DNA of 57,769 bases from Cryomorphaceae bacterium (GCA_003331875.1 QOQA01000006.1:1-57769), one strand, 5' to 3'; positions 34,829 to 43,801 are shown, numbered from the stretch's first letter. Made by a program: numbers and translations. Notes: generated by a model from the letters alone, not told the origin.

Positions 34829-35699
34829 TTTTTGTTTTATTATTTACAAGGTATACTCCTGAAAGAATAATTATAGATGCCACATACTGTTTTGGTGTTA
34901 AAATCTCTCCGTCAATGACACCCCAAAAAATTGCCACAATAGGCATTAAGTATGTTACTGCAGAAGCAAACAAAGGTGAAGCCAGCTTGACAAACTTATT
35001 GAACAGTGTTTGGGCTATAGCGCTGCTGAACAATGCTAGCAAGAAAACAAAAATTATTGATTCATATGTGCTAGTTTGATTAAAACTTAAAGTGAAAAAA
35101 TCTGAGTAAAATAATGTTAAAACAGCTGGAGGCAATATTGAAAGAAAAATTCCTGCTGTAACAGCTGAAGGTGGAATTTCTGTTAAGTAAGTCTTTATTA
35201 AGTTGACGGAGGCTCCATAACCAACAGTAGTAAAAAAAATAAAAATTGAAAAGTAGATATTATAATCAGGAGATACCCCACCATTATATAATAAAAGGAT
35301 CCCACCAAAAAAAGCAATAACCAATCCCACGACTTGCTTTATTGTAAAAGTTAAGCTGAAAAAAATAATTCCAATTATTAGCGTGTTTATTGGAGTTAGA
35401 GTTGTTATAATTGATGCTAGACCACTTTCAATTTCAGTCTGGCCAAAACTTACTAAGTACACAGGGAAAAATGTACCCACATAAGCAGTCAAAACAATCC
35501 ACTTCCAACTTTTGTTTGGTATTTCTTTTAGTGAAGAATATGAATAGATAGAAATTACAATTGCAGTAAAAATAATTCGCAGGCTTCCAACTTGAAGTGG
35601 TGTTAAACCAACTAAACTTTTTTTTATCAATATGAAAGAACTACCCCATATTATGGATAAAATCAATAAAAGAATCCACTTTTTATTATAATTAGTCAT
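34821..35699 (-). CDS. EamA-family (DMT) transporter
   Basis: Ten-helix inner-membrane exporter of the drug/metabolite superfamily, 292 residues. Two EamA repeats are clear: the first begins IIWGSSFILIKKSLVGLTPL near 15-34 and the second includes VTYLMPIVAIFWGVIDGEIL near 248-267. Substrate cannot be told; relatives export amino acids or other small metabolites. It begins four bases into the stop region of gldD, so it is likely in the mutY-ssb-gldD transcript. Confidence 0.92.
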   Translation of the reverse strand: MTNYNKKWILLLILSIIWGSSFILIKKSLVGLTPLQVGSLRIIFTAIVISIYSYSSLKEIPNKSWKWIVLTAYVGTFFPVYLVSFGQTEIESGLASIITTLTPINTLIIGIIFFSLTFTIKQVVGLVIAFFGGILLLYNGGVSPDYNIYFSIFIFFTTVGYGASVNLIKTYLTEIPPSAVTAGIFLSILPPAVLTLFYSDFFTLSFNQTSTYESIIFVFLLALFSSAIAQTLFNKFVKLASPLFASAVTYLMPIVAIFWGVIDGEILTPKQYVASIIILSGVYLVNNKTKTN

Positions 35700-36244
35700 T
35701 TATTCCATTCAAAACTTTCAATGAGTTTCTTTAGATCAGAATTTATATAATTTATGTAAGGAAGCAAAGAATCATAATTAGGTTCTGTTTTGAAAAACAA
35801 ACTTCCTGCCAAAAAATTGGAGACAGAGTCTGTCAAATAAAACTGAACATTGCTGGGTGTATTACCAACATAATTAAACATTCTGGAATAAACTGAAATT
35901 TTACTATCTGTATATTCACTGACTTTAACTTCTATTGCATTTGAGGAATTCTCATATATTTTTTCATCAAATATTTGATTTACTTCACGAAAGTTACTAT
36001 TCAAATTAATTGTGGTAAGAAAAATTTCAGCATTTAAGTCATTGTAAATGATATTAAAATTACAGTCATCAACTGTTTCAATTCTTGCAATATTATTTCT
36101 TAAAAAAGTAAAACCGCAAGGAGATTCAAATAAATTATAGATTGAACTTTTAAATTCTGGAGCAAAAAATGCATTTTGCCTGACTAGCTGATTTGAATCA
36201 CAAGCAACTATAATAAAAAAAAATATTACACAAAAGCTTCTCAT
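35696..36244 (-). CDS. gldD: Gliding-motility lipoprotein GldD
   Basis: Lipoprotein of 182 residues. The signal ends with FFFIIVACDSN, giving a lipidated cysteine near 15. Conserved GldD features follow: ESPCGFTFLRNNIARIE near 40-56, TPSNVQFYLTDSVSNFLAGS near 129-148, LFFKTEPNYDSLLPYINYIN and the ending KKLIESFEW. GldD is needed for gliding and assists the T9SS machinery in Flavobacterium johnsoniae. In most flavobacteria gldE lies between gldD and ssb; here only 45 bases separate them, so gldE is absent from its usual place. Confidence 0.88.
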   Translation of the reverse strand: MRSFCVIFFFIIVACDSNQLVRQNAFFAPEFKSSIYNLFESPCGFTFLRNNIARIETVDDCNFNIIYNDLNAEIFLTTINLNSNFREVNQIFDEKIYENSSNAIEVKVSEYTDSKISVYSRMFNYVGNTPSNVQFYLTDSVSNFLAGSLFFKTEPNYDSLLPYINYINSDLKKLIESFEWNK

Positions 36245-36289
36245 TTAACTCTTTTGTTATCTATTAAATTAAAAGTTCGTAAAGCAATT

Positions 36290-36724
36290 TTAAAAAGGAA
36301 GGTCATCTGAGTTTTCAGAACCCATTGATTGTTGAGAGGGTAACGAAGTAGTTGTCGGTTCATTAACCACTGAACCTGACGTGTCGTTTTTGTTAGATAA
36401 AAAGTTGAACTCAGAAACGTGAATCTCAGTTGAATACCTTTGGACACCATCATCTCCCTTCCATTTTCTTGTTTTTAATTTACCTTCAACATAAACCTTA
36501 TCACCTTTCTTTAAATATTTTGCACAGATTTCAGCAGCTTTATTTTTAACAACTACATTATGCCATTCTGTGTTTACAACTTTTTCACCAGTTTGTTTAT
36601 TGTTATAACTTTCGTTTGTGGCAATCGGAAATCTTCCTAAACAACCTCCATCATCAAAATTTACCATTTTAACATCATCGCCAAGGTTTCCAATTAACAT
36701 TACCTTATTTAAAGATCCACTCAT
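36290..36724 (-). CDS. ssb: Single-stranded DNA-binding protein
   Basis: OB-fold protein that coats single-stranded DNA. The 144 residues open MSGSLNKVMLIGNLGDDVKM and contain EWHNVVVKNKAAEICAKYLK and KGDKVYVEGKLKTRKW, all hallmark segments. A low-complexity linker (GSVVNEPTTTSLPSQQSMGS) leads to the docking tip NSDDLPF, shared with the DUF3127 protein at 25077-25442. It lies between mutY (23 bases upstream) and gldD. Confidence 0.97.
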   Translation of the reverse strand: MSGSLNKVMLIGNLGDDVKMVNFDDGGCLGRFPIATNESYNNKQTGEKVVNTEWHNVVVKNKAAEICAKYLKKGDKVYVEGKLKTRKWKGDDGVQRYSTEIHVSEFNFLSNKNDTSGSVVNEPTTTSLPSQQSMGSENSDDLPF

Positions 36725-36747
36725 GTTTCAAATATAATAAAACATCA

Positions 36748-37797
36748 TTAGAGTATATCATCCAAAACAACTTTTAATGGTCTTGGAAAAGGTATTTTTT
36801 CTAAACTACTAAAATGATACATTTTAGACTTATGATCTTTAATTTTTACTAAATAAAAATTAATCTTCAATTCAACATGAGATAGCTTGTGTTGGAGGGA
36901 TTTTATGAGTTTAATTTTATTAGACTTTAATGTAAATTTTTTTGATAAATTTTTTAGGATCAACTCATTTGTTACTGTTTTATTATTGCTCTTAATCAAA
37001 AAAAACTCAAATAAATTTTTCCAAATTCCTTTATCTGATCTTTTATTCAAAAAAATTTTTTCATTGTGAGACATAATTATGACATAATTCATTTCTTTTT
37101 TTACAACTTTATTTTTTTTTGATTTTACGGGATAATTTTTAACGGTATTAGATAAGTTTGCTTTACATTCTAAAGAGAAAACACAACTATTACAAAGAAA
37201 TTTTTTAGGCTTACACACAGTAGAGCCAAAATCCATTAGCGCCTCATTAAAGTCACCTGGGTTTGAGGAAGACATTTTTTCAGTAATATATTTTTTGATT
37301 TGTTTTTTTGTATTCAAGGAATCAATTGAGTCTTCGATTTTTAATAATCTTGAAACAAATCTTAAAACATTTCCATCAACAACCCCTTGTTTCTCATTAT
37401 TACAAATTGAACTTATTGCAGAAGCTGTATAGTCCCCAACTCCAGGTAAATCAATTAACGAAAAGTAGTCCTTAGGAAATACACCCTCATGGACAGACAA
37501 AACCTGATTTGCAGCTTTATGCATATTTAATGCTCTAGAATAATAACCTAAACCTTCCCATGTTTTTAAAAGTTGTTGCTTACTAGATCGGGCTAATAAT
37601 TTGACATTAGGATATTTTTTAATAAAATTTAAATAATATTTTATTCCGGTTTCTATTCTTGTTTGTTGAAGGATAATTTCAGAGACCCATACAAAATATG
37701 GATCTTTTGTTTTTCTCCACGGAAGATCTCTTTTATTGGTTGAATACCATTTTATTAACTTTTTTGAAAGATCAATATCAGAAAGTGTTTGTATCAA
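36748..37797 (-). CDS. mutY: A/G-specific adenine DNA glycosylase MutY
   Basis: Removes adenine mispaired with 8-oxoguanine. The 349 residues show LPWRKTKDPYFVWVSEIILQ near 25-44 and QTRIETGIKYY. The helix-hairpin-helix LPGVGDYTASAI near 118-129 and the catalytic-Asp segment VDGNVLRFVSR near 138-148 follow. The 4Fe-4S cysteines are CKPKKFLCNSCVFSLEC near 191-207. The C-terminal MutT-like recognition domain follows (FLNKRSDKGIWKNLFEFFLI). No ATG precedes the first motif and an in-frame stop lies 19 bases upstream, so the TTG at 37797 is used as start. Confidence 0.96.
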   Translation of the reverse strand: MIQTLSDIDLSKKLIKWYSTNKRDLPWRKTKDPYFVWVSEIILQQTRIETGIKYYLNFIKKYPNVKLLARSSKQQLLKTWEGLGYYSRALNMHKAANQVLSVHEGVFPKDYFSLIDLPGVGDYTASAISSICNNEKQGVVDGNVLRFVSRLLKIEDSIDSLNTKKQIKKYITEKMSSSNPGDFNEALMDFGSTVCKPKKFLCNSCVFSLECKANLSNTVKNYPVKSKKNKVVKKEMNYVIIMSHNEKIFLNKRSDKGIWKNLFEFFLIKSNNKTVTNELILKNLSKKFTLKSNKIKLIKSLQHKLSHVELKINFYLVKIKDHKSKMYHFSSLEKIPFPRPLKVVLDDIL

Positions 37798-37836
37798 AAA
37801 ATATATCTTAAAAAATTATAAGAGCATATAAATTTA

Positions 37837-37844
37837 TATATTTG
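37837..37844 (+). promoter_or_regulatory. Candidate -7 box of the HU gene
   Basis: TATATTTG, an exact TAnnTTTG match, 32 bases before the HU ATG. No TTTG at the -33 distance. Confidence 0.45.
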
Positions 37845-37876
37845 GCAATCAAAAATTTTAAAAAAATTAAATAAAT

Positions 37877-38158
37877 ATGACGAAAGCAGAATTGATTGCT
37901 AAAATAGCATCAAACTTAGGACTAGAAAAAAATGAAGTGCTTGCTACTGTTGAAGATTTTATGGAAGAAGTTAAGAACTCATTAAGCGAAGGTGAAAATG
38001 TTTATTTAAGAGGTTTTGGAAGTTTTATAGTGAAAAAAAGAGCAGAAAAAACTGGCAGAAATATTTCAAAGAATGTCACCATTAAAATACCAGCTCATTC
38101 AATTCCTTCTTTTAAACCAGCTAAAATTTTTGTAGAAGACGTAAAAAATAACAACTAA
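37877..38158 (+). CDS. hup: HU-family DNA-binding protein
   Basis: Histone-like nucleoid protein that bends DNA as a dimer. The 93 residues match the family: MTKAELIAKIASNLGLEKNE helical base, LRGFGSFIVKKRAEKTGRNI and the arm region with IPAHSIPSFKPAKIF, which carries the intercalating proline. The conserved GFGSF is intact. It is followed within four bases by the tiny basic ribosomal-type gene and then the RNase G/E gene, a gene order kept across flavobacteria. Confidence 0.97.
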   Translation: MTKAELIAKIASNLGLEKNEVLATVEDFMEEVKNSLSEGENVYLRGFGSFIVKKRAEKTGRNISKNVTIKIPAHSIPSFKPAKIFVEDVKNNN

Positions 38159-38161
38159 TTT

Positions 38162-38251
38162 ATGCCTAGCGGAAAAAAAAGAAAAAGACACAAGGTTGCT
38201 ACTCACAAAAGAAAAAAGAGGAGTAGAGCTAACAGACATAAGAAAAAGTAA
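38162..38251 (+). CDS. Tiny basic AURKAIP1/COX24-domain protein (ribosomal, bS22/mS38-like)
   Basis: A 29-residue protein, MPSGKKRKRHKVATHKRKKR followed by SRANRHKKK, of which about two thirds is Lys, Arg or His. This sequence is almost constant in Bacteroidetes and belongs to the AURKAIP1/COX24 group, whose mitochondrial (mS38) and mycobacterial (bS22) members sit on the small ribosomal subunit. It starts three bases after the HU stop. The frame, start and stop are unambiguous despite the small size. The exact ribosomal location in Bacteroidetes is inferred. Confidence 0.88.
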   Translation: MPSGKKRKRHKVATHKRKKRSRANRHKKK

Positions 38252-38277
38252 TTAGTCTGTACGATCATTGAAATATA

Positions 38278-38315
38278 GAGTTTATTAAGATTAAACTCGA
38301 AAAAAAAAAGTTTAA
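38278..38315 (+). promoter_or_regulatory. Mutually exclusive hairpins in the RNase G/E leader
   Basis: GAGTTTA (38278-38284) can pair with TAAACTC (38292-38298), a perfect seven-base stem. TTAAACT (38291-38297) can instead pair with AGTTTAA (38309-38315) across an A-rich loop. The two stems share the middle segment, so only one can form, 16 bases before the GTG start of the ribonuclease gene. Autoregulation by the enzyme is a possibility, not shown. Confidence 0.35.
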
Positions 38316-38330
38316 CTAAAATTATTAATT

Positions 38331-39881
38331 GTGAATAAAGAATTAATTGTAAGATCAATTAATTCAGCTGTAGATTATGCTCTTATACAAGATGGTAGAC
38401 TCATTGAGCTGCACAGGGAAAAAGATAATAATAAATTTGGGGTTGGTGATATTTATATTTCAAAAATAAAAAAAACAATCTCAGGTTTGAATGCATCTTT
38501 TGTTGATGTAGGATATGAAAAAGACGCTTTTCTTCACTACCATGATCTAGGTCCTAGAGTTAAATCTCTTATTAAATTTACCAAGTTAGTCAGTGATGGA
38601 AAAATCACTAATTATTCTCTTGAAAAATTTAAGTTTGAAAAAGAAATTGAAAAACAAGGAAAAATTGATGATGTAATAAATGCAAATCAAAACCTCTTAG
38701 TTCAAATTATAAAAGAACCAATTTCAACGAAAGGCCCAAGAATAAGTTCAGAGCTATCATTTGCTGGTCGATTTCTAGTTCTAATCCCTTTTTCAAATAG
38801 AATTTCTGTTTCTCAAAAAATAAGAAGCAAAGATGAGAGGAATAGATTAAAGGATTTAATTGAAGAATTTAGACCAAAAGGTTTTGGTGTTATAATCAGA
38901 ACTGTAGCTCAAGGGAAAAAAACAGCTGAATTAAGTAAAGATTTACAGAGTTTATACACTCAGTGGGTAAATCTATGTAAAAAAATTAATGGTTCGAAAG
39001 TGCCTTCACGAATCCTGAGCGAATTAAATAGAGGTTCCTCTATACTCAGAGATGTTTTCGACGAAAAATTTAAAGGTGTGTATTGTAATGACAAAAGTTT
39101 ATGCTATGAGCTAAAAGACTATATTGAACAAATTGCTCCTAGTAAAAATTCAATTGTTAAATATTATAAATCCGATACTCCAATTTTTGAACATTTCAGT
39201 ATTGAACGTCAAATAAAATCAGCATTTGGAAGAACAGTATCAATGAGTAAAGGTGCTTACCTAATTATTGAACACACTGAGGCTCTTCATGTTGTTGATG
39301 TTAATAGTGGAAATCGCTCAAATAAAAGTTCTAATCAAGAAGAAATGGCATTAGAAGTTAATTTAATCGCTGCGTCTGAAATTGCGAGACAGTTAAGGCT
39401 CAGAGACATGGGCGGAATAATTGTCCTAGATTTTATTGATATGATAAAAGTAGAGAACAGGAAAAAATTGTTTGATCATTTCAAATCTGAAATGGAATCA
39501 GACAGAGCAAAACACAAAATACTACCTCTTAGTAAAATTGGGTTGATTCAAATGACAAGGCAAAGAGTAAGACCTGAGATGAATATTACTACAAAAGAAA
39601 ATAATCCGAATAGTAATGGAAAAATTGAAGCTCCAATTGTTATTATAGATAAGATTAATAATTCCATTGAAAAAATCCTTAAGAATAAATACATTTCAAA
39701 AAAGAATCTAAAGTTGCATTTACATCCTTTTATTGCAGCTTACATTACGAAAGGTTTTATTTCCAAAAGGGTGATGTGGTTTTTGAAGTATAAAAAATGG
39801 ATCAAGGTTATACCTAGAGATTCATATACTTACTTACACTACAGATTTTTCAACATTAAAGGAAAGATTAATCATCATTAA
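38331..39881 (+). CDS. rng: Ribonuclease G/E family endoribonuclease
   Basis: Single-strand-specific endoribonuclease for rRNA and tRNA processing and mRNA decay. The 516 residues include an S1-like RNA-binding domain near the N-terminus (GDIYISKIKKTISGLNASFV, DVGYEKDAFLHYHDLGP), the 5'-sensor/RNase H-like core, and the Mg-binding catalytic acids in HVVDVNSGN near 321-329 and IIVLDFIDM near 363-371. It has the short RNase G form with no long C-terminal scaffold as in E. coli RNase E. The start is GTG; an ATG-initiated alternative would cut the first strand. A strong terminator follows. Confidence 0.96.
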   Translation: MNKELIVRSINSAVDYALIQDGRLIELHREKDNNKFGVGDIYISKIKKTISGLNASFVDVGYEKDAFLHYHDLGPRVKSLIKFTKLVSDGKITNYSLEKFKFEKEIEKQGKIDDVINANQNLLVQIIKEPISTKGPRISSELSFAGRFLVLIPFSNRISVSQKIRSKDERNRLKDLIEEFRPKGFGVIIRTVAQGKKTAELSKDLQSLYTQWVNLCKKINGSKVPSRILSELNRGSSILRDVFDEKFKGVYCNDKSLCYELKDYIEQIAPSKNSIVKYYKSDTPIFEHFSIERQIKSAFGRTVSMSKGAYLIIEHTEALHVVDVNSGNRSNKSSNQEEMALEVNLIAASEIARQLRLRDMGGIIVLDFIDMIKVENRKKLFDHFKSEMESDRAKHKILPLSKIGLIQMTRQRVRPEMNITTKENNPNSNGKIEAPIVIIDKINNSIEKILKNKYISKKNLKLHLHPFIAAYITKGFISKRVMWFLKYKKWIKVIPRDSYTYLHYRFFNIKGKINHH

Positions 39882-39909
39882 AAAGCGGCTTATGCCGCTT
39901 TTTTTTTTA
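39881..39909 (+). terminator. Intrinsic terminator after the RNase G/E gene
   Basis: AGCGGC (39884-39889) pairs with GCCGCT (39894-39899) around a four-base loop and is followed by a run of ten Ts. It ends 12 bases before recX, so recX needs its own promoter or read-through. Confidence 0.9.
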
Positions 39910-39920
39910 TATTATGTAAA

Positions 39921-40382
39921 GTGAATAAATACTTAAGTATTCCAGATCTTCTTAAAAAAGGAGAATATTATTGTTCATATCAAGAAAGATGTCACTTGGA
40001 AGTTTACAAGAAACTGAAAACATTTAGTTCGTCTAACTCAGATATTAATGAAGTAATTGGTAAATTAATTGCTGATAATTATTTAAACGAAACACGTTTT
40101 TCAGAAAGTTTTGTCAGAGGAAAATTCAAAAATAAAAATTGGGGAAGGGTTAGATTGAGTTTAGAATTAAAAAAAAGATCTATATCGAAAAAAAATATTG
40201 AGATTGCAATGAAACAAATTGATGAGGATAATTATGAAAATAAATTTAAAGAACGTTTTTATTTTTTAGTTGAAAAATTCAAAAATGAAAAGAAACTTAT
40301 GATGAAAAAAAAGATTTTTGATTATTTTAACTACCGAGGTTGGGAACATACAATCATTTATAATGAAATCAATAAACTCTAA
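39921..40382 (+). CDS. recX: Regulatory protein RecX
   Basis: Modulator of RecA filaments and activity. The 153 residues form three-helix repeats: KGEYYCSYQERCHLEVYKKL, IADNYLNETRFSESFVRGKF and KNKNWGRVRLSLELKKRSIS, which match the RecX motifs with YLNExRFxxSFVRxKxxxxWG. The start is GTG, 12 bases after the terminator of the previous gene. recA itself is not in this window. Its end overlaps the amidohydrolase start at 40363. Confidence 0.93.
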   Translation: MNKYLSIPDLLKKGEYYCSYQERCHLEVYKKLKTFSSSNSDINEVIGKLIADNYLNETRFSESFVRGKFKNKNWGRVRLSLELKKRSISKKNIEIAMKQIDEDNYENKFKERFYFLVEKFKNEKKLMMKKKIFDYFNYRGWEHTIIYNEINKL

Positions 40383-41991
40383 ACTCTTTTTTTTTATTGC
40401 TGTCTTTTTAATTATCAGTTTTGGTAAAAATGAAGTTGATCTGGTCGTGATAAACGCCAAAATATATACTGTTAACGATCAGTTTTCTATTGCAAAATCA
40501 ATGGCAATAAAAAATGGAGAAATTATAGATATCGATATTGATAATTTAGATTCTAAGTACAATTCCAAAAAAATAATTGATTTAGCTGGGCAAACGATCA
40601 TTCCCGGAATTATTGACTCTCATTGCCACTTTTATAATCTAGGTCTTGACCAACAAGTTGTTGATTTAAGAGAAACTAAATCCTTTGAGGAAATTATTCA
40701 AAGACTAAAAAACTATGAATTAAAAAATGATACAGATGTAATACTGGGCAGAGGATGGGATCAGAATGATTGGGATAAAAAAAGTTTTCCTGTGAACACA
40801 AAACTAAATGAGGAATTTAAGGATAAATTAGTTGTGCTTGAAAGAATTGATGGGCACGCATATATAGTGAATGATAATGTTCTCCAACTGTCTGGAATTG
40901 ATAAAAACACTTTGGTTCGCGGAGGACTAGTACTATTGAAAGATGACAAGCCAACAGGTGTTTTAATCGACGGTCCGATGTCACTAGTTGATCAAGTTTT
41001 ACCAGAAAAAACTTTGAATGAAAAAATTAATGCATTGAAACAAGCTGAAGATATTTGTTTTAGTTATGGTCTTACAACTGTTGATGATGCAGGCTTAAGT
41101 ACCAATATAACTTCTATTATTGATAGTCTACATAAATCAAATGACTTAAAAATTAAGATTTATGCAATGATCAGTGTTTCAAGAAAAAATATTGAAAAAT
41201 TTAAAAAAGAAGGGATATATAAATCAAAAAAACTAAATATCAGATCATTTAAGGTATATGGGGATGGGGCATTAGGCTCAAGAGGAGCTGTACTGAAAAA
41301 TCCATATTGTGATGATCCTCATAACTATGGAATTCTTAGAACTAGTACAGAAGATTTAAAATTTTATGCAAAAGAAATTGCTAACATGGGTTTTCAGATG
41401 AACACACACGCAATTGGTGATTCAACTGTTTCTGTTTTATTAAATGAGTACAAAAAGGTACTTCATGCAATCGATGATCCACGTTGGAGAATCGAACATT
41501 CGCAAGTTGTGGATGCTAATGAATTCGAATTATATAATGATAAAATTTTACCATCAATCCAGCCTACACATGCTACAAGTGATATGTACTGGGCATACGA
41601 CAGATTAGGTGATAGAATAAAAGGTGCATACGCATTCAAAAACTTACTCAAATCCTCAGGTAAAGTAGCTTTGGGGACTGATTTTCCAGTTGAGAAAGTA
41701 AATCCATTTCATACATTCTACAGTTCGGTAGAAAGAAAAGATCTTAAAGGATATCCGGAAAATGGATTCCAAATGGAAAATTCCTTGAGCAGGGAAGAAA
41801 CATTAAAAGGTATGACAATTTGGGGGGCTTACTTTAATTTTGAGGATCATGAAAAAGGGAGTCTTGAAATTGGTAAAAGTGCAGATTTTGTTGTGTTAAA
41901 TCAAAATATAATGGAAATAGAAGCAGAATTAATTCCAAAAACTGAGGTTGTCTATACGTTCCTTGATGGTGAACTTGTCTACTCTAGATAG
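40363..41991 (+). CDS. YtcJ-like metal-dependent amidohydrolase
   Basis: Amidohydrolase of the YtcJ/Amidohydro_3 group, 542 residues from the ATG at 40363. An N-terminal hydrophobic segment (SKLFFFIAVFLIISFG) suggests export or membrane anchoring. The barrel shows the metal-binding GIIDSHCHFYNLGLD near 78-92, LGRGWDQNDWD near 128-138, SFKVYGDGALGSRGA near 303-317, the second His site in NTHAIGD near 348-354 and the catalytic-Asp segment LGTDFPVEKVNPF near 443-455. Substrates of this family are mostly unknown. It overlaps recX by 20 bases and the convergent TonB receptor gene by 13. Confidence 0.93.
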   Translation: MKSINSKLFFFIAVFLIISFGKNEVDLVVINAKIYTVNDQFSIAKSMAIKNGEIIDIDIDNLDSKYNSKKIIDLAGQTIIPGIIDSHCHFYNLGLDQQVVDLRETKSFEEIIQRLKNYELKNDTDVILGRGWDQNDWDKKSFPVNTKLNEEFKDKLVVLERIDGHAYIVNDNVLQLSGIDKNTLVRGGLVLLKDDKPTGVLIDGPMSLVDQVLPEKTLNEKINALKQAEDICFSYGLTTVDDAGLSTNITSIIDSLHKSNDLKIKIYAMISVSRKNIEKFKKEGIYKSKKLNIRSFKVYGDGALGSRGAVLKNPYCDDPHNYGILRTSTEDLKFYAKEIANMGFQMNTHAIGDSTVSVLLNEYKKVLHAIDDPRWRIEHSQVVDANEFELYNDKILPSIQPTHATSDMYWAYDRLGDRIKGAYAFKNLLKSSGKVALGTDFPVEKVNPFHTFYSSVERKDLKGYPENGFQMENSLSREETLKGMTIWGAYFNFEDHEKGSLEIGKSADFVVLNQNIMEIEAELIPKTEVVYTFLDGELVYSR

Positions 41992-43790
41992 TTGATAAAT
42001 CCAAATAAAAAATTCCTGCCTGGCATTGGAACCAAATTGGTTTCTGAATACGAGGTGTCCAAAATATTATTTATAGAAATAAATAAATAACTTTTATTAC
42101 CTAGCCGATAATTAATATTAGTATCAACAACAGAGTGATTCGATTTATCAGATCTTTCACCATACTTATATATTAAGTTTTGAGATAATCTGCCTGAATA
42201 ATTTAACAATAACCTAGTTGTTAATTGGTGCCTGAATGAATTGATTGCATATCGAGAAAAGTTTATTTCATTAACATAAGAATCATCGAAGAGATAAGTG
42301 TACCCCACCCTAATTAGATTTATATAATTAAAATCAAAATCAAAACCTTTTGTATCCAAATTTCTAATATTTGTTGCTTTCCACTTATCACCTTCACTTT
42401 CTTTAACATAGTCAATAATATTAGTAGATTTTCTTTGAAAAAAAGAGGTTGAAAATTTAATTTTTTCACTATCGTATTTAAAACCCAATTCGTTACTTAT
42501 TGCATGCTCAGGTTCTAAATCAGGATTTCCTATAGTATTACGGTCTGAATAATAAAGATCAGTATAAGTTGGAATTCTATATGTTTTTCCAAAATTTGCA
42601 TATAATTTAGATTTTTCTGAAATATGGTACCCTAAATCAAGACCAGGAAAAAAATGAAAAGATAAGTCAGAAAAGTATGAAACTGAAAAGCCTGGTGATA
42701 TAATAAGTTTATCATTCATCATCTTGAATGTATGATCTAAATAAATTGTTGATGTAAATCTTTCATGAGAACCTAAATTGTTACTTGAAATGTAAGATTG
42801 TGAATTATCAATACCAAAATTTGAAAAACTTCCAGAATCATAATACTTGATAAAATTCAAATCAAAATAGATTTTATTTGATATATGAAGATTTCTATAT
42901 ATTTCAGGATTATCCCTGATATAAATATATTCGTCTTGATTTCTTCTCCAATACAGTTTAGGTTTAATAATCAGTTTTTCTTTTTCAAATTTTGTTGAAA
43001 ATCCGAAAAAACTTGATTGGGTTTCTTCATATTGATCAATTGCATCTGGACTTGCATAAAAACCATTTGCTCCAAACTTTTTCTCTGTAAAACCGGAGAC
43101 TAAATCAATAGATCCATTTTTAGATTTTATGTTGGCTTTCATAAAAATGAAATCATTTTTAAAATCGGTATTATATCTATATCCATCAGACCTAGTTCTG
43201 TGAAAAGCGATTAAAGAATTGAATTTATCTTCAATACTAGTCCTCAAATTAACTGAATAATTGAACTGATCATATGAGCCAGATGAAATATCATTAGCAA
43301 AAATTTCTACAACTTTATTTTGAGATTTTTTTAGTAATTTGGTTACAATATTAATAGATCCATTAAATGCATTTTGTCCAAAAATTCTTGCTGCCGGCCC
43401 CTTTATAATTTCTATTCTTTCAATTAACTGAATAGGTAAAAGTAGGTTTAACGTATGATGGCCTGTTTGAATATCATCCATTTTCATTCCATCAATCAAA
43501 AGCAATGTTTGATCAAAGCCACCACCCCTTATGTATAAATCAGCTTGTGTTCCAGAGACCCCTCTTCTTCTTATATCTAAACCAGTAACTAATTGAAGAA
43601 GTTCTGTAACATTTCGTACTGCAGTCTCTTGAATTGTTTTTGAATCAACTACTTGAACAGATCTAAAGTTTTTGCTAAAAGGTATACTTATTTTAGAGTC
43701 TGAAACTACAACCTCATCAAGCTGCTGAGTAGTTTGTGAACTAATGGTTAGTGAAATAAATATTAGTATTACAATTAGTTTTTCTTTCAA
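41979..43790 (-). CDS. TonB-dependent receptor in the atpDC transcript
   Basis: Outer-membrane receptor of 603 residues. It has a signal peptide (about 1-18), a plug domain from about 22 to 155 (LDEVVVSDSKISIPFSKNFR, DLYIRGGGFDQTLLLIDGMK, IQTGHHTLNLLLPIQLIERI) and a barrel ending in FLFGFINYLE. The GHHTLNL plug motif recalls Bacteroidetes receptors of the BtuB/CirA type, so a vitamin or siderophore ligand is possible, but no riboswitch or partner is present. Only 11 bases separate it from atpC, so it is most likely transcribed with the ATP synthase genes. Confidence 0.9.
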   Translation of the reverse strand: MKEKLIVILIFISLTISSQTTQQLDEVVVSDSKISIPFSKNFRSVQVVDSKTIQETAVRNVTELLQLVTGLDIRRRGVSGTQADLYIRGGGFDQTLLLIDGMKMDDIQTGHHTLNLLLPIQLIERIEIIKGPAARIFGQNAFNGSINIVTKLLKKSQNKVVEIFANDISSGSYDQFNYSVNLRTSIEDKFNSLIAFHRTRSDGYRYNTDFKNDFIFMKANIKSKNGSIDLVSGFTEKKFGANGFYASPDAIDQYEETQSSFFGFSTKFEKEKLIIKPKLYWRRNQDEYIYIRDNPEIYRNLHISNKIYFDLNFIKYYDSGSFSNFGIDNSQSYISSNNLGSHERFTSTIYLDHTFKMMNDKLIISPGFSVSYFSDLSFHFFPGLDLGYHISEKSKLYANFGKTYRIPTYTDLYYSDRNTIGNPDLEPEHAISNELGFKYDSEKIKFSTSFFQRKSTNIIDYVKESEGDKWKATNIRNLDTKGFDFDFNYINLIRVGYTYLFDDSYVNEINFSRYAINSFRHQLTTRLLLNYSGRLSQNLIYKYGERSDKSNHSVVDTNINYRLGNKSYLFISINNILDTSYSETNLVPMPGRNFLFGFINYLE

Positions 43791-43801
43791 AAAATAAAAA
43801 A

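Noticed and set aside
37836-37852. Sigma-54-like TTTGGCA before the HU gene
   Set aside because: The TTTGGCA is part of the exact TATATTTG box, and no TTGC-like element lies at the -12 spacing.
43791-43801. Cobalamin riboswitch before the BtuB-like receptor at 41979-43790
   Set aside because: Only 11 bases separate it from atpC, too short for an aptamer, and no B12-box sequence occurs near.
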